A stretch of DNA of 64,000 bases from G965233625 sp965233625 (GCA_965233625.1 OZ247499.1:4216001-4280000), one strand, 5' to 3'. Counted from the stretch's first letter, positions 35,581 to 45,203 are shown. Notes: generated by a model from the sequence alone, not told the origin. A program made the numbers and translations.

Positions 35581-36354
35581 ATGAAACGGATTCAACTTGG
35601 GGCAGCCGGCGCAAACCCGTCATCTGCCTTCAATCCGGACGAGACGCTTTCCTCTGACGAAAATGGTCCGGCGGGTTTAACGCCGCCTGACGCTGTGATG
35701 GAAGGCGTCATTCGTCAGCCTGCCGCGGGCGAGATACCGCACACGCTGTTCACACCGATGCACTACGAGGAAAATTACAGCTACCCGCTGGTCATCTGGC
35801 TGCACGGCCCCGCAGACGACGAACGGCAACTTCTGAAGATCATGCCGCTTATCAGCCTGCGGAACTACGCTGCCATCAGCCCCCGCGGCGTACGGCCCGC
35901 CGCCACGGGCCGCGGCTACACCTGGAAGGACGATCCCACCGCGGTGACTTCCGCCGCCAGCCGCGTGTTCGATTGCCTGGAGATTGCCAGCCGCAAGTTC
36001 AACATCCATCCGCAGCGCGTCTTTCTGGCCGGTTACGATTGCGGCGGCACGCTTGCCTTACGCATTGCCCTGAAGCATCCGCGACAGTTCGCCGGCGCCA
36101 TTTCGCTGGGCGGTCCGTTCCCGGTCGGGCATTCGCCTCTGGCCAACATTACCGATGTGCGGCATCTGCCTTTGATGATCGCCCAGGGCAGCGAGTCGCA
36201 GAGTTACACCGAAGAAAAAGTCTGTGACGAACTTCGCCTGTTCCACGCCGCCGGCATGGGTGTCACGCTGCGTCAGTACCCCGGTGACGATTACCTGTGC
36301 ACCAAGATGCTGAAAGACATGGACAGCTGGATCATGCAGCAGGTCACGGGCTAG
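35581..36354 (+). CDS. Alpha/beta hydrolase-fold protein with atypical nucleophile
   Basis: A 257-residue protein with the fold of phospholipase/carboxylesterase or PHB-depolymerase-like hydrolases: LVIWLHGPADDERQLL near residue 70, PRGVRPAATGRGYTWKDDP, and RVFLAGYDCGGTLALRIAL as nucleophile elbow. The elbow reads G-Y-D-C-G (151-155), so the usual Ser is Asp153, and no Cys is at that place either. The usual His near the C-terminus (G-x-H) is replaced by GDDYLC. The enzyme may therefore be inactive, or use a different mechanism. No signal peptide. Its 3' end touches that of the antiporter gene with no gap. Confidence 0.75.
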   Translation: MKRIQLGAAGANPSSAFNPDETLSSDENGPAGLTPPDAVMEGVIRQPAAGEIPHTLFTPMHYEENYSYPLVIWLHGPADDERQLLKIMPLISLRNYAAISPRGVRPAATGRGYTWKDDPTAVTSAASRVFDCLEIASRKFNIHPQRVFLAGYDCGGTLALRIALKHPRQFAGAISLGGPFPVGHSPLANITDVRHLPLMIAQGSESQSYTEEKVCDELRLFHAAGMGVTLRQYPGDDYLCTKMLKDMDSWIMQQVTG

Positions 36355-38052
36355 TTACCGCGAAGACTCAAGCCGCGCGAACGCGGGCAGAATATCCCGG
36401 CGGCGGATGATGCCAACCAGCTGCTGGCTGTTTGTCACAGGCAGGCAGTCATCGCGCGTGGTTAAGAACGTACGGCAGACATCTTCGACGGGCGCCTGGA
36501 TGTCGATAGAAACCGGCGGCGCCGCCAGATCGTTCGCGCGGACCAGGTCTGTCGAAGCGGGGTCGAACAAGGCTTCGGATAAATCTGGATAGCGGATGAC
36601 GCCGACCAGACGCTGGTCTTTGTCGACGACCGGATAGAGATCGTCGTAGCTGTGTTCAATAAAATGCATCACCTGATCTAAGGATGCATCGGCTTCGATC
36701 CCGTGGTTGGAACGCCGCATTAACTGCCCGGCGGTCACGCTGCCGTTGCCGGCCGGTTCTGACCATGTGATGCCTAACTGCCGCAGCAGGCGCCGGGCCA
36801 TTCTCTTGAATTCGCCCGTGGGCGAAGCGGATTGATGGTGGATGACATTCGCCAGGGGCACTTCACCCGCGCGGACCACCGAGAGGCGGATGAGCAGCGG
36901 CCCGGCCAGTTCGAACACCACGACCGTGCTGACGATCACCACTTGAATGCGGCTGCCCAGAGCGCCTAATCCCGTCGCTTCGTCGGCGACGATCGCCGCC
37001 AGCGCAATGGCGGCGCCGGCCTGGGCCAGGATGGTTCCACCCAGCCAGTTCCGCACATCGCTGCTCTCGCGGCGAAGCTTCGCCATCAAGTAAACGCCGC
37101 CGTATTTTCCCGCACTCCGCAGCAAGACATACGCCGCCGCAACGCCCACCAGCAGCCAATCGCCTGTCACAAACAGTTGCCGGAAATTCAGCTCCGCGCC
37201 GTGAATGACAAAGAACACGACGCAGAGAACGCCGGTCACCAGATCAATGCTGCCGAGGATCTCTTTGGCCTTGTCAGACACCGTCGCCAGGGTCAAACCA
37301 AACGTCAGAAACACCAGCAGATAAGGTGCGTCGAAGACCCTGCTTAGTCCCAGCAGCAACGTCGCCACGCCGGTCAGCAGCACCAGCCACCGCGATGGTT
37401 GCAGCATCGCGCAGGCGTAGCTCACGCACAGCCCGGCGCCGCCGCCGATGACAACCGAGGTCAGCAACGAAAGCACCCGGCTGCCAATTTCTAGATAAAG
37501 CGAAGAATCCCCCACGCCGGTTGTCAGCTGCACAATGACAATCAGCACTTCAAACAGCAGCACCGCGGCCAGGTTGTTCAGCACCACCATCGCGGAAGCG
37601 AATTCGGTAACGGGTCCTTCGCTGCGGTTTTCTTTCAGTACCAGAATAGTCGTCGCCGGCGCGGTAGCCAGAGCCAGCACGCCCAGCAGCGATGCCGCGA
37701 CCCAGCCTTCGCCCAGCAGCATCAGCCCCGATGCAACCAGTAGAAACGTGCACAGCAGTTCGCCCGCGGAAAGCGGCAGCACACGCTTTAAGATGCGTTT
37801 CAATTGAACCAGCGAAAAGTGCCCGCCCAGATTGAACAGCACCAGCCCCATCGCCAGCTTGCCCACAGGGTCCAGCACATGCAGGTCATCTTCGCCGATG
37901 ATCCCCGCCGCTTGCGGTCCCAATGCCAGACCCACCAGTAGAAACGCGGTGATGCCTGGTACGCGGATCTGGCGGGCCACGATGGCAGCCACCAGCGCGA
38001 TCGTAAGTAGCAGCCCCAGCGTCAGCGTGATGTTTGAGCTGTCGGCATGCAT
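36355..38052 (-). CDS. Cation:proton antiporter (CPA2/Kef-type) with C-terminal CBS pair
   Basis: A 565-residue membrane protein. Residues 1-400 contain 12 or so hydrophobic helices in CPA2 order (ITLTLGLLLTIALVAAIVA at the start, GLALGPQAAG, GLVLFNLGGHF, SAMVVLNNLAAVLLFEVLI). From about residue 430 a cytoplasmic part carries two CBS domains (ADASLDQVMHFIEHSYDDLYPVVDKDQRLVGVIRYPDL and VEDVCRTFLTTRDDCLPVTNSQQLVGIIRRRDIL), which bind adenine nucleotides in relatives and gate transport. No RCK/TrkA-N domain is seen. Transports K+ or Na+ in exchange for H+. Confidence 0.9.
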   Translation of the reverse strand: MHADSSNITLTLGLLLTIALVAAIVARQIRVPGITAFLLVGLALGPQAAGIIGEDDLHVLDPVGKLAMGLVLFNLGGHFSLVQLKRILKRVLPLSAGELLCTFLLVASGLMLLGEGWVAASLLGVLALATAPATTILVLKENRSEGPVTEFASAMVVLNNLAAVLLFEVLIVIVQLTTGVGDSSLYLEIGSRVLSLLTSVVIGGGAGLCVSYACAMLQPSRWLVLLTGVATLLLGLSRVFDAPYLLVFLTFGLTLATVSDKAKEILGSIDLVTGVLCVVFFVIHGAELNFRQLFVTGDWLLVGVAAAYVLLRSAGKYGGVYLMAKLRRESSDVRNWLGGTILAQAGAAIALAAIVADEATGLGALGSRIQVVIVSTVVVFELAGPLLIRLSVVRAGEVPLANVIHHQSASPTGEFKRMARRLLRQLGITWSEPAGNGSVTAGQLMRRSNHGIEADASLDQVMHFIEHSYDDLYPVVDKDQRLVGVIRYPDLSEALFDPASTDLVRANDLAAPPVSIDIQAPVEDVCRTFLTTRDDCLPVTNSQQLVGIIRRRDILPAFARLESSR

Positions 38053-38234
38053 AATGAGTTTCTGCCGGGTGACCGAACGCTCCGGTCTGGCGCCGGAATT
38101 CCCTCAAACCATACGCCACTAATAACCCTTGGCTCTTACGTCACGCGCTGCGGCGAACCTTCTATAACCCGCCAGTGTCATCCGGGCAACGCCTCTTTCA
38201 ACGTATCGTCACCTTTGCCATTGCCACGCACAGC

Positions 38235-39050
38235 ATGAAAATCCTCACAATCGATGCTTTCGCCAGCCGCCCGTTCACAGGGAACCCGGCCGCTATCTGC
38301 TTTGTCGAAACGCGGGCCGACGATCCCGCAGCACAGCGTCCGGGCGATGCGTTCATGCAATCGCTGGCCGTGGAGATGAACCTTTCGGAAACCGCATTCG
38401 TCCGCCCGCTTGCCAGCGGTTATGAACTACGGTGGTTCACACCCGCCTCGGAAGTGGACCTATGCGGACACGCCACGCTGGCTGCCGCCCACGCGTTATG
38501 GACCGAAGGCGTGGCTCCGCCAGAGGAAGCCATCGAATTCCACACCCGCAGCGGTCTGCTTACCGCCAGCCGCAACGCCGGGCAGATAGAACTCGACTTC
38601 CCCGCCATCCCTGCCACGCAGGCAACGGAACCAGTAGACGCGCTGCTGCAGGCGCTGGGTGTGGCGAACGGCACGGTCTGGCAGTCGCAGATGGATACAA
38701 TGGTCGTGGTGGATTCTGAACGCGACGTCCGCCGCGTTGCGCCCGACATGCAGCGTCTGAAAGAGATTCCCACCCGGGGCGTAGCGCTGACATCGCGTAG
38801 TGAATCCGGCGAATTCGACTTCGTTTCAAGATTCTTCGCCCCGGTCGAGGGCATCCCGGAAGATCCCGTGACAGGTTCCGCCCACTGCCTGATGGCGCCT
38901 TACTGGGGCAACGTGTTGGGCAAAGACAAAATGCGTGCGTTTCAGGCTTCAAGCCGGGGCGGGGTGGTGGAAACTACGTTGGCGGGCGATCGCGTTAAGC
39001 TGGCGGGAACGGCTGTGACGGTGGTTCGTGGAGAAGTGTGCGTTGTGTAG
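38235..39050 (+). CDS. PhzF family isomerase/epimerase-like protein
   Basis: A 271-residue protein from the ATG at 38235; upstream a 20-codon extension from a GTG lacks support. It carries the PhzF signature TGNPAAICF, the active-site glutamate region NLSETAFV, LRWFTPASEVDLCGHATLAAAHAL and the second-half equivalents PEDPVTGSAHCLMAPYW. PhzF-type enzymes catalyse isomerisations such as trans-2,3-dihydro-3-hydroxyanthranilate in phenazine synthesis, but most homologues have other or unknown substrates. It is followed after nine bases by tsaE and is probably co-transcribed with it. Confidence 0.9.
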   Translation: MKILTIDAFASRPFTGNPAAICFVETRADDPAAQRPGDAFMQSLAVEMNLSETAFVRPLASGYELRWFTPASEVDLCGHATLAAAHALWTEGVAPPEEAIEFHTRSGLLTASRNAGQIELDFPAIPATQATEPVDALLQALGVANGTVWQSQMDTMVVVDSERDVRRVAPDMQRLKEIPTRGVALTSRSESGEFDFVSRFFAPVEGIPEDPVTGSAHCLMAPYWGNVLGKDKMRAFQASSRGGVVETTLAGDRVKLAGTAVTVVRGEVCVV

Positions 39051-39059
39051 AATGCGGCG

Positions 39060-39542
39060 ATGGGAACTGCATTCACATTTACCGCTACAAGTATTGATGA
39101 CACTATCCGCGTCGGCCAGGTCCTGGGCGAGGTGCTGCCGCCCGGCTCCACGGTCGCGCTGTGCGGCACCTTAGGCGCCGGTAAAACGCGGCTGACGCAG
39201 GCGCTGGCGGAATCTCTGGGCGCCGAAGCGGGTTCGGTGGTGAGCCCTACTTTCGTGCTTTGCCAGCACTATGACGTGCAACGCACGCTACATCATTTTG
39301 ATGCGTACCGGCTAAAGGACGACGATGAATTTCTCGAACTTGGCCCGGAAGAGTGCTTCGACTCAGACGGCATCACGCTGGTGGAATGGGCGGACCGGGT
39401 GCGCGACTGTATGCCACAGGCGTATCTGGAAGTGCGGATAGAAATCACGGGCGAAAACACCCGCGAAATGCACTTCACCGCCCACGGCGACTCCTTTGAA
39501 AATGTCGTGCAAGCCCTTGCCGCGAAGCTATCGCCAGCTTGA
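39060..39542 (+). CDS. tsaE: tRNA t6A synthesis ATPase TsaE
   Basis: A 160-residue protein with Walker A GTLGAGKT (36-43, K42), then PTFVLCQHYD, a HHFDAYRL segment and the C-terminal EWADRVRDCMP, all typical of TsaE (YjeE). It assists TsaB/TsaD/TsaC in adding threonylcarbamoyl to A37 of tRNAs reading ANN codons. Length matches the family. The other genes of the pathway are not in the window. Confidence 0.93.
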   Translation: MGTAFTFTATSIDDTIRVGQVLGEVLPPGSTVALCGTLGAGKTRLTQALAESLGAEAGSVVSPTFVLCQHYDVQRTLHHFDAYRLKDDDEFLELGPEECFDSDGITLVEWADRVRDCMPQAYLEVRIEITGENTREMHFTAHGDSFENVVQALAAKLSPA

Positions 39543-39750
39543 GTAACGCCAAAATCATTGTGCAAATCTCACACGATTATTTGACCGTCCGCATTCTGCG
39601 ACCTACATATCCTTAGAGTCAAAAATCAAACCGAAACGCGGCCTCTCCTCACTTGCCGTGAATAACAGATACAGGCGTGCGATTTTCCGCCGCTTGCGGT
39701 TCTATGCGACGAAATCAGGTGGAAGTAATCCATAGTGGGGGCGACATCAT

Positions 39751-40224
39751 ATGGCCACACCGTTGTTGAAAGCCATTCCGGTCAGCGAATTCGCAGAGAA
39801 AGCTGAGGCGCCTGCCAAAGCCTCTGGCATGGACCTGGTCAAAAAACAGGTGATGGTCGCGCTCTCGCAGCCGGGGCCGCCTTCGGGCATTGCCGAACGC
39901 CGCCGCATGAAACGGCATCCGTATCCATATCCGCTGTACCTGACCCCCGTGGGTCAAGACGGCGTAACGCCCGCCGGAAAAACAATTCCGGTTGTTGGCA
40001 AGCATCTTTCAGAATGTGGCCTAGACTTCTATTGTACGCAGCCGCTGCCGCACCGGCGGATGATTGTCTCGCTACCTGCCAGTGATGGCAAATGGTCCGG
40101 CGTGATTATCGACCTTACCTGGTGCAGATTTTCGCAGCATGGCTGGTACGACAACGGCGGCCGTTTTTTGATGGCCGTAGAGTCACCAATGAATCAACCG
40201 GGGGTCGAATTGACTGCCGGGTGA
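39751..40224 (+). CDS. PilZ-like domain protein
   Basis: A 157-residue protein with a good ribosome binding site (GGGGGCG) before the ATG. The segment ERRRMKRHPYPYPLYL fits the RxxxR half of the PilZ c-di-GMP-binding motif, and HLSECGLDF fits the second half, D/N-x-S-x-x-G, with the first residue changed. The rest (IDLTWCRFSQHGWYDNGGRFL) is a beta-barrel. Binding of c-di-GMP is likely but the altered motif lowers certainty. A strong intrinsic terminator follows at 40365. Confidence 0.7.
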   Translation: MATPLLKAIPVSEFAEKAEAPAKASGMDLVKKQVMVALSQPGPPSGIAERRRMKRHPYPYPLYLTPVGQDGVTPAGKTIPVVGKHLSECGLDFYCTQPLPHRRMIVSLPASDGKWSGVIIDLTWCRFSQHGWYDNGGRFLMAVESPMNQPGVELTAG

Positions 40225-40364
40225 AAAGAATGACCGGGGTATCCGCCCTGGCCTGGGATTCCGCCTTCCTTTGAGGCTTCTTCCCGTTCCGCTTATTGGA
40301 ATGGGGAGTACTGAACTACCGGCAGCCAACACTGCCGCAAAAATATAGATAGTTTCGCCGTGGA

Positions 40365-40407
40365 TAGCCGGGTAGCGCCTTTGCGTTACCCGGCTTTTCT
40401 ATTTTTG
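40365..40407 (+). terminator. Intrinsic terminator after the PilZ-like gene
   Basis: A 13-base stem with one mismatch (AGCCGGGTAGCGC against GCGTTACCCGGCT) encloses a loop of about four bases and is followed by TTTTCTATTTTT. This is a strong rho-independent terminator, and the Fur-family gene starts soon after. Confidence 0.88.
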
Positions 40408-40443
40408 CAGTTACAGACAACTGCAGTAGCGGAGGCGGGTCGA

Positions 40444-40890
40444 ATGTGGCAAACTGAGAGCATGACAACAGAAGAAGGTATGACAATTGATCAAGCCCGC
40501 GAAATGCTGCGCAGCGTGAAGCTGCGGTGCACCTCCTGCCGTCTGGCTGTGATGCAGCATCTTTCGCAGGCGACTTCGCCGCTGAGTCACTCCGAAGTTT
40601 CGGATGACCTGGCGTCGCGCGGGTTCGACAAATCCACGATTTACCGCTCACTGGTGGAAATCGCCGAAGCGGGGCTGGCCAACCGCCTGGAGCTTGGCGA
40701 TCACGTCTGGCGGTTTGAACTGGCACATGCTTCTGGCGACGCCGGCCATCCGCACTTTATGTGCAACACCTGTGGCAAGGTGGAATGCCTGACCAGCGTC
40801 AACGTCCGCATCACCACGGGCAAGAAGAAGTCGCAGCACCGCGTCGAAGAAGTGCTGCTCAAGGGCCAGTGCGAAGCCTGCGTGGGGTAG
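40444..40890 (+). CDS. Fur family transcriptional regulator
   Basis: A 148-residue regulator. Winged-helix part TSCRLAVMQHLSQATSPLSHSEVSDDLASRGFDKSTIYRSLVEIAEAGL includes the usual T-I-Y-R-x-L recognition helix. Two zinc CxxC motifs follow: CNTCGKVEC and CEAC at the C-terminus; HPHFMCNTCG supplies metal ligands. The start is taken at the ATG at 40444, with GGAGGCGGG upstream; 40462 is an alternative. Could control iron (Fur), zinc (Zur) or peroxide response, which motifs alone do not separate. Its 3' end has a 29-base gap to a small membrane gene. Confidence 0.88.
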   Translation: MWQTESMTTEEGMTIDQAREMLRSVKLRCTSCRLAVMQHLSQATSPLSHSEVSDDLASRGFDKSTIYRSLVEIAEAGLANRLELGDHVWRFELAHASGDAGHPHFMCNTCGKVECLTSVNVRITTGKKKSQHRVEEVLLKGQCEACVG

Positions 40891-40919
40891 ACCCGGCCGG
40901 CGTTTCTTAGGGCAGATCA

Positions 40920-41288
40920 TTGAAAAACAACGCGCCGCACATCCGTTGCCTTTCCTGCGGATATCAGGGCCCCGTGCTGGTTGCGCACCACGGCTACAAG
41001 TGGTGGATCATTCCCCTGGGATTTCCTCTGGCGTTATTCGGCGCCATCCCGCTGGCCATCGCCCTCATCTACTTAGGCAACCGCACCTACCGCGCCTGCC
41101 CGCAGTGCGGTGAACAGGATCTGGAACCGTGGGAAGGCGAGCACTCGCCCGGCAGCGAAGAAATCTGGAACACCGCCAAAGCCGCCGACGACAAAATGTT
41201 CGCACGGAACAAACTGGTCGTGCTAGGCGTGGTGCTCTCCATCCTGGCCGCGGCGATTATCTTCGCGATTGTCGCTTCAAACGCGTAG
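40920..41288 (+). CDS. Zinc-ribbon membrane protein, hypothetical
   Basis: A 122-residue protein from a TTG start, with GGGCA as weak ribosome binding site. It begins with a zinc ribbon knuckle (CLSCG), then a hydrophobic stretch WWIIPLGFPLALFGAIPLAIALIYL, then a second knuckle (CPQCGEQ), and ends with a membrane helix (LVVLGVVLSILAAAIIFAIVA). Presumably a small membrane zinc-ribbon protein. It follows the Fur-family gene by 29 bases, so possibly an operon. Confidence 0.6.
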   Translation: MKNNAPHIRCLSCGYQGPVLVAHHGYKWWIIPLGFPLALFGAIPLAIALIYLGNRTYRACPQCGEQDLEPWEGEHSPGSEEIWNTAKAADDKMFARNKLVVLGVVLSILAAAIIFAIVASNA

Positions 41289-41481
41289 AGTGGACCGGCG
41301 CGTCTGCCCATCTGCGACCTCTTTGCCCGGAGAACGCACACGCCGCAGGCAAAGAACGCACCAGCATTGTTTGGCCGCCTAACGCCTGCAATCATTTGCA
41401 GCCATCCACCACAAAGCTAAAATAGAGTTATGCCGGGTTACGCGAAGGAACCCGTTGCTTTCTCCCAAGGTGGTGCCGTAA

Positions 41482-43722
41482 ATGCTGCGTTTTACATCTC
41501 TTCTGCCGGTTGTCGTATACATGTTCTGTGCGGCCGTGCAGAACGTCTGGTCGGCAGAGCCGGTGAATTTCAACCGCGATATCCGGCCGGTGCTTTCTAA
41601 CCGCTGTTTCCATTGTCATGGCCCAGCGGAAAAGCATCGCGAAGCAGGCTTGCGGCTGGATGTGGCCGAGGGTGAAGGCGGGGCCTATTCAGTGATTGAG
41701 CCGGGCGATCTAGATTCCAGTGAGCTATGGGCCCGCATCACGTCTGACGACCCGGACGAACGCATGCCGCCGGGCGATTCGCATAAGAAGCCGCTGACTG
41801 AAGATGAACAGCAGCTCTTCAAACAGTGGATTCTGCAGGGCGCCCGGTACGACAAGTTCTGGGCGTTCACCACGCCAGCGCGGCAGCGACCTACGCAGGT
41901 GAAAGATCCGGCGTGGCGCGACGGCCCCATCGATCCGTACGTAATGGCCCGCCTTGAAAAAGAAGGCATCAAGCCGAAGGCGGAAGCCAGCCGTCGCACG
42001 CTGATCCGCCGCGTGACGTTTGACCTCACCGGGCTGCCGCCCACGCCGCAGCAGATTGACGACTTCCTGGCGGATGATTCGCCCGACGCTTACGAAAAGC
42101 TGGTGGACCGGCTGCTGGCCGACAAAGCTTATGGCGAGCACATGGCCCGCTATTGGGCGGACCTGGTGCGGCTGGCCGACACCAACGGCATGCACAAGGA
42201 CTTCTACCGCAACTTTTCGATCTACCGCACGTGGCTGATCCGCGCGTTCAATGAGAATCTGAAGTTCGACGACTTTATCAAATACCAGGTCAGCGGCGAT
42301 CTGTACGAAGACGCGACGGACGATCAGCTGATCGCGTCCGGCTTCAACCGGCTGCACCTGATTATTGACCGTGGGACGGCCCTGCCCGAAGAGAGCCACC
42401 ATAAGAATGTGCTGGACCGGGTCGAAGCCTTCGGCACCGTGTTCCTGGGACTGACGGTGCAGTGCGCCCAGTGCCACAACCACAAATATGACCCCATCAG
42501 TCAGAAGGAGTTTTATCAGCTATACGGCTTCTTCAACAATCTGGATGGCGACCCTGAAACGGTGAACCGTCCTAAAGGCGGCTTCCAGTTGCCCGCGATC
42601 AAACTTGGCGAAATGCGGGATTACCCCGAAGCAAAAGGCCAGCTTGCGATGGTGATGAAGGAACGCGAAACCGTAAAGCCGACCTTCATCCTCAACCGCG
42701 GCGCCTACGACGACCCCGGCGAGCGTGTCTCGCGCGATACGCCCGCCTTCCTGCCGCCGCTGGAAAAACAGAGCGAAACCGCCACGCGGATGGACCTGGC
42801 CAAATGGCTGGTGCACCCCAAGCATCCGCTGACATCACGCGTCGCCGTCAACCGCTTCTGGCAACAGTTCTTTGGAACGGGGCTCGTGAAAACTTCTGAA
42901 GACTTCGGCGCCCAAGGCGAATGGCCCAGCCATCCGGCGTTGCTGGACGAACTGTCGGTGGGCTTTATTGAATCGGGCTGGGATGTGAAGCAGCTGGTGA
43001 AAGATATCGTGATGTCCAGGACCTACCGTCAAAGCTCCGATGCTTCGCCGGAAGAATACCGCCGCGACCCGGAGAACCGGCTGCTGGCGCGTGGCCCGCG
43101 TTACCGCATGGACGCGGAGATGCTCCGCGATCAGATCCTGGCCGTTAGCGGATTACTCAACCGCAAGATGTATGGACAAAGCGTGAAACCGCCACAGCCG
43201 CCGGGTTTGTGGAAAGCGGTCAGCATGGCGGCGCCGTTCACTTATGTTGCGGATCAGGGCGACAAAATCTACCGCCGCAGCTTCTACACTTACTGGCGCC
43301 GGGCGATGCCGCCGCCGCAGATGACCATTCTGAATGCACCATCGCGTGAATACTGCACACCGCGCCGCGAACGCACCAACACGCCGCTGCAAGCGCTGCT
43401 GTTGATGAACGAGCAGGAGTATTTCAAAGCCGCGCGCACGCTGGCCGCCAGCACCTTGAAGGCCGGATACGGTGATGAAAAGAAGACGCTGACGATGCTC
43501 TACGAGAAGGTCACGTCGCAACTGCCCACGCCGCAACGGCTGCAGTACATGGAAGAATCTTTGCAGGATTTCCGCCAGCTGTATGCAGCCGACGAAAAAC
43601 TGACCATCGAAGCAACGCCTGGGATGAACGACGCGGCAATGGAGCAGCGCGTGAATCTGGCCGCCTGGACGATGATCGCGCACAGCCTCTTGAATCTCGA
43701 ATCGGTAAAGGTGAAACAATAA
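41482..43722 (+). CDS. Cytochrome c-like DUF1549/DUF1553 protein (PSCyt1/PSCyt2 type)
   Basis: A 746-residue exported protein with a planctomycete-specific layout. After the signal peptide comes the PSCyt1 domain with a heme motif CFHCH (42-46) in FNRDIRPVLSNRCFHCHG, then DUF1549 (about 145-350) that includes a second motif CAQCH (328-332) and CHNHKYDPIS, then DUF1553 (about 460-745) with LTSRVAVNRFWQQFFG, QSSDAS and TNTPLQALLLMNE. Both CxxCH sites would bind c-type heme. Substrate and electron partner are unknown. It overlaps the next gene by one base (TAATG), the usual arrangement with DUF1501. Confidence 0.93.
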   Translation: MLRFTSLLPVVVYMFCAAVQNVWSAEPVNFNRDIRPVLSNRCFHCHGPAEKHREAGLRLDVAEGEGGAYSVIEPGDLDSSELWARITSDDPDERMPPGDSHKKPLTEDEQQLFKQWILQGARYDKFWAFTTPARQRPTQVKDPAWRDGPIDPYVMARLEKEGIKPKAEASRRTLIRRVTFDLTGLPPTPQQIDDFLADDSPDAYEKLVDRLLADKAYGEHMARYWADLVRLADTNGMHKDFYRNFSIYRTWLIRAFNENLKFDDFIKYQVSGDLYEDATDDQLIASGFNRLHLIIDRGTALPEESHHKNVLDRVEAFGTVFLGLTVQCAQCHNHKYDPISQKEFYQLYGFFNNLDGDPETVNRPKGGFQLPAIKLGEMRDYPEAKGQLAMVMKERETVKPTFILNRGAYDDPGERVSRDTPAFLPPLEKQSETATRMDLAKWLVHPKHPLTSRVAVNRFWQQFFGTGLVKTSEDFGAQGEWPSHPALLDELSVGFIESGWDVKQLVKDIVMSRTYRQSSDASPEEYRRDPENRLLARGPRYRMDAEMLRDQILAVSGLLNRKMYGQSVKPPQPPGLWKAVSMAAPFTYVADQGDKIYRRSFYTYWRRAMPPPQMTILNAPSREYCTPRRERTNTPLQALLLMNEQEYFKAARTLAASTLKAGYGDEKKTLTMLYEKVTSQLPTPQRLQYMEESLQDFRQLYAADEKLTIEATPGMNDAAMEQRVNLAAWTMIAHSLLNLESVKVKQ

Positions 43723-45200
43723 TGGCTGGCATCCAACAAACCTTTCAGCAATTCTGCGATCTGCAGAACCGTCGCCAGTTCATCACCCGCGCGGGCGTAG
43801 GCCTCGGCGCCGCAGCCGTCAGCAGTCTGAACCCGGCAGGCGGCGGCGATCTATTGCGGGCGGCGGAGAAGCAAGCTGCGGGCGGCAACGGCTTGCACCA
43901 TCCGGCGAAAGCCAAACGTGTGATCTTCCTGTTCATGGCGGGCGCGCCTAGCCAGCTTGATCTGTTCGATTACAAACCCGGCCTGGAAAAGCTGCACGGC
44001 CAGCCGCTACCAAAAGAGATCAGCAACGGGCAACGCGTCACAACCATGACACGCGGCAAAGCGCAGAACATCTGCGCTTCGGTCTTCAAGTTCGCTAAGA
44101 AAGGCGAAAGTGGCTTGTATATGAGCGAGCTGCTGCCCCAGCTTTCGACCGTGGTCGACGACATCTGTTTCATCAAGTCGACCCACACCGACGCCATCAA
44201 CCACGACCCGGCCAAGACGTTTTTCTGCACCGGCGCCGAGATGCCCGGCCGGCCGAGTATGGGCTCGTGGCTGAGTTACGGTCTGGGTTCGATGAACAAA
44301 GACCTGCCGGAGTTCATCGTGCTGACCTCGGCGTTCTGGTCGGGCAAGGTGAATGTGCAGGCGCTGTACAGCCGCATGTGGGGCGCCGGTTTCCTGCCGT
44401 CGAAGCATCAGGGCATTGCCTTTCAGACTGTCGGCGACCCGGTGCTGTTTCTCTCGAACCCGCCGGGTGTCAGCCGCAAAGCACGCTCGAAGATGCTGGA
44501 ACTGGTGGCGAAGATGAACCGCCGCGAACAGCAGGAGTCTGGCGATCCAGAGATTTCGACCTCTATCTCGCAGCAGGAGATGGCCTTCCGCATGCAGACG
44601 TCCGTGCCGGAACTGACGGACCTCAGCACCGAAACCGCCGAAGCCCTGGCGATGTACGGGCCGGAAGTACGCAAGACCGGCTCCTTCGCCCGCAACTGCC
44701 TGCTCGCCCGGCGGATGGCAGAGCGCGATGTGCGATTCATTCAGCTCTTCCATCGCGGCTGGGATCACCATTCGCGGCTGCCCGATAACCTCCGCGGCCA
44801 GGCCCGCGATGTGGATCAGCCCATCGCCGGGTTGCTAAAAGACCTCAAGCAACGCGGCCTGCTGGACGACACGCTGGTCGTGTTCGCCGGAGAGTTCGGC
44901 CGTACAACCTTCGCCCAGGGCGACACGAAGAACCGTCAGGTCTACGGCCGCGATCATCATCCGCGGTGCTTCACCACCTGGATGGCCGGCGGCGGCGTCA
45001 AAGGCGGCACAAGCTACGGCGAAACCGACGAGTTCTGCTACAACGTGGCCCACAACCCCGTCCACATCCGCGACCTGCTGGCCACCATGCTGCACCAGCT
45101 CGGCATCAACCACAGCCGCCTCACCTTCCCGCATCAAGGCCTGGACCAGAAGCTGACGGGCGTGGAACCGGCACGCGTGGTGAAAGAGATTCTGGCGTAG
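43722..45200 (+). CDS. DUF1501 family protein (alkaline phosphatase-like fold), Tat-exported
   Basis: A 492-residue protein whose N-terminus NRRQFITRAGVGLGAAAVSS is a twin-arginine signal. The body reads as DUF1501, a branch of the alkaline-phosphatase/sulfatase superfamily: VIFLFMAGAPSQLDLFDYKPGLEK, FCTGAEMPGRPSMGSWLSYGLG, FIQLFHRGWDHHS and VVFAGEFGRT-x-x-x-x-GRDHHP. It lacks the sulfatase Cys/Ser motif. The protein is nearly always encoded with the cytochrome-like gene just upstream, and the two are probably one functional unit acting outside the cytoplasm. Function is unknown. Confidence 0.92.
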   Translation: MAGIQQTFQQFCDLQNRRQFITRAGVGLGAAAVSSLNPAGGGDLLRAAEKQAAGGNGLHHPAKAKRVIFLFMAGAPSQLDLFDYKPGLEKLHGQPLPKEISNGQRVTTMTRGKAQNICASVFKFAKKGESGLYMSELLPQLSTVVDDICFIKSTHTDAINHDPAKTFFCTGAEMPGRPSMGSWLSYGLGSMNKDLPEFIVLTSAFWSGKVNVQALYSRMWGAGFLPSKHQGIAFQTVGDPVLFLSNPPGVSRKARSKMLELVAKMNRREQQESGDPEISTSISQQEMAFRMQTSVPELTDLSTETAEALAMYGPEVRKTGSFARNCLLARRMAERDVRFIQLFHRGWDHHSRLPDNLRGQARDVDQPIAGLLKDLKQRGLLDDTLVVFAGEFGRTTFAQGDTKNRQVYGRDHHPRCFTTWMAGGGVKGGTSYGETDEFCYNVAHNPVHIRDLLATMLHQLGINHSRLTFPHQGLDQKLTGVEPARVVKEILA

Positions 45201-45203
45201 CCG

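Noticed and set aside
36407..38122. Plus-strand Ser/Thr-rich frames over the antiporter gene
   Set aside because: Complement of a membrane protein gene; repeated Ser/Thr composition is an artefact.
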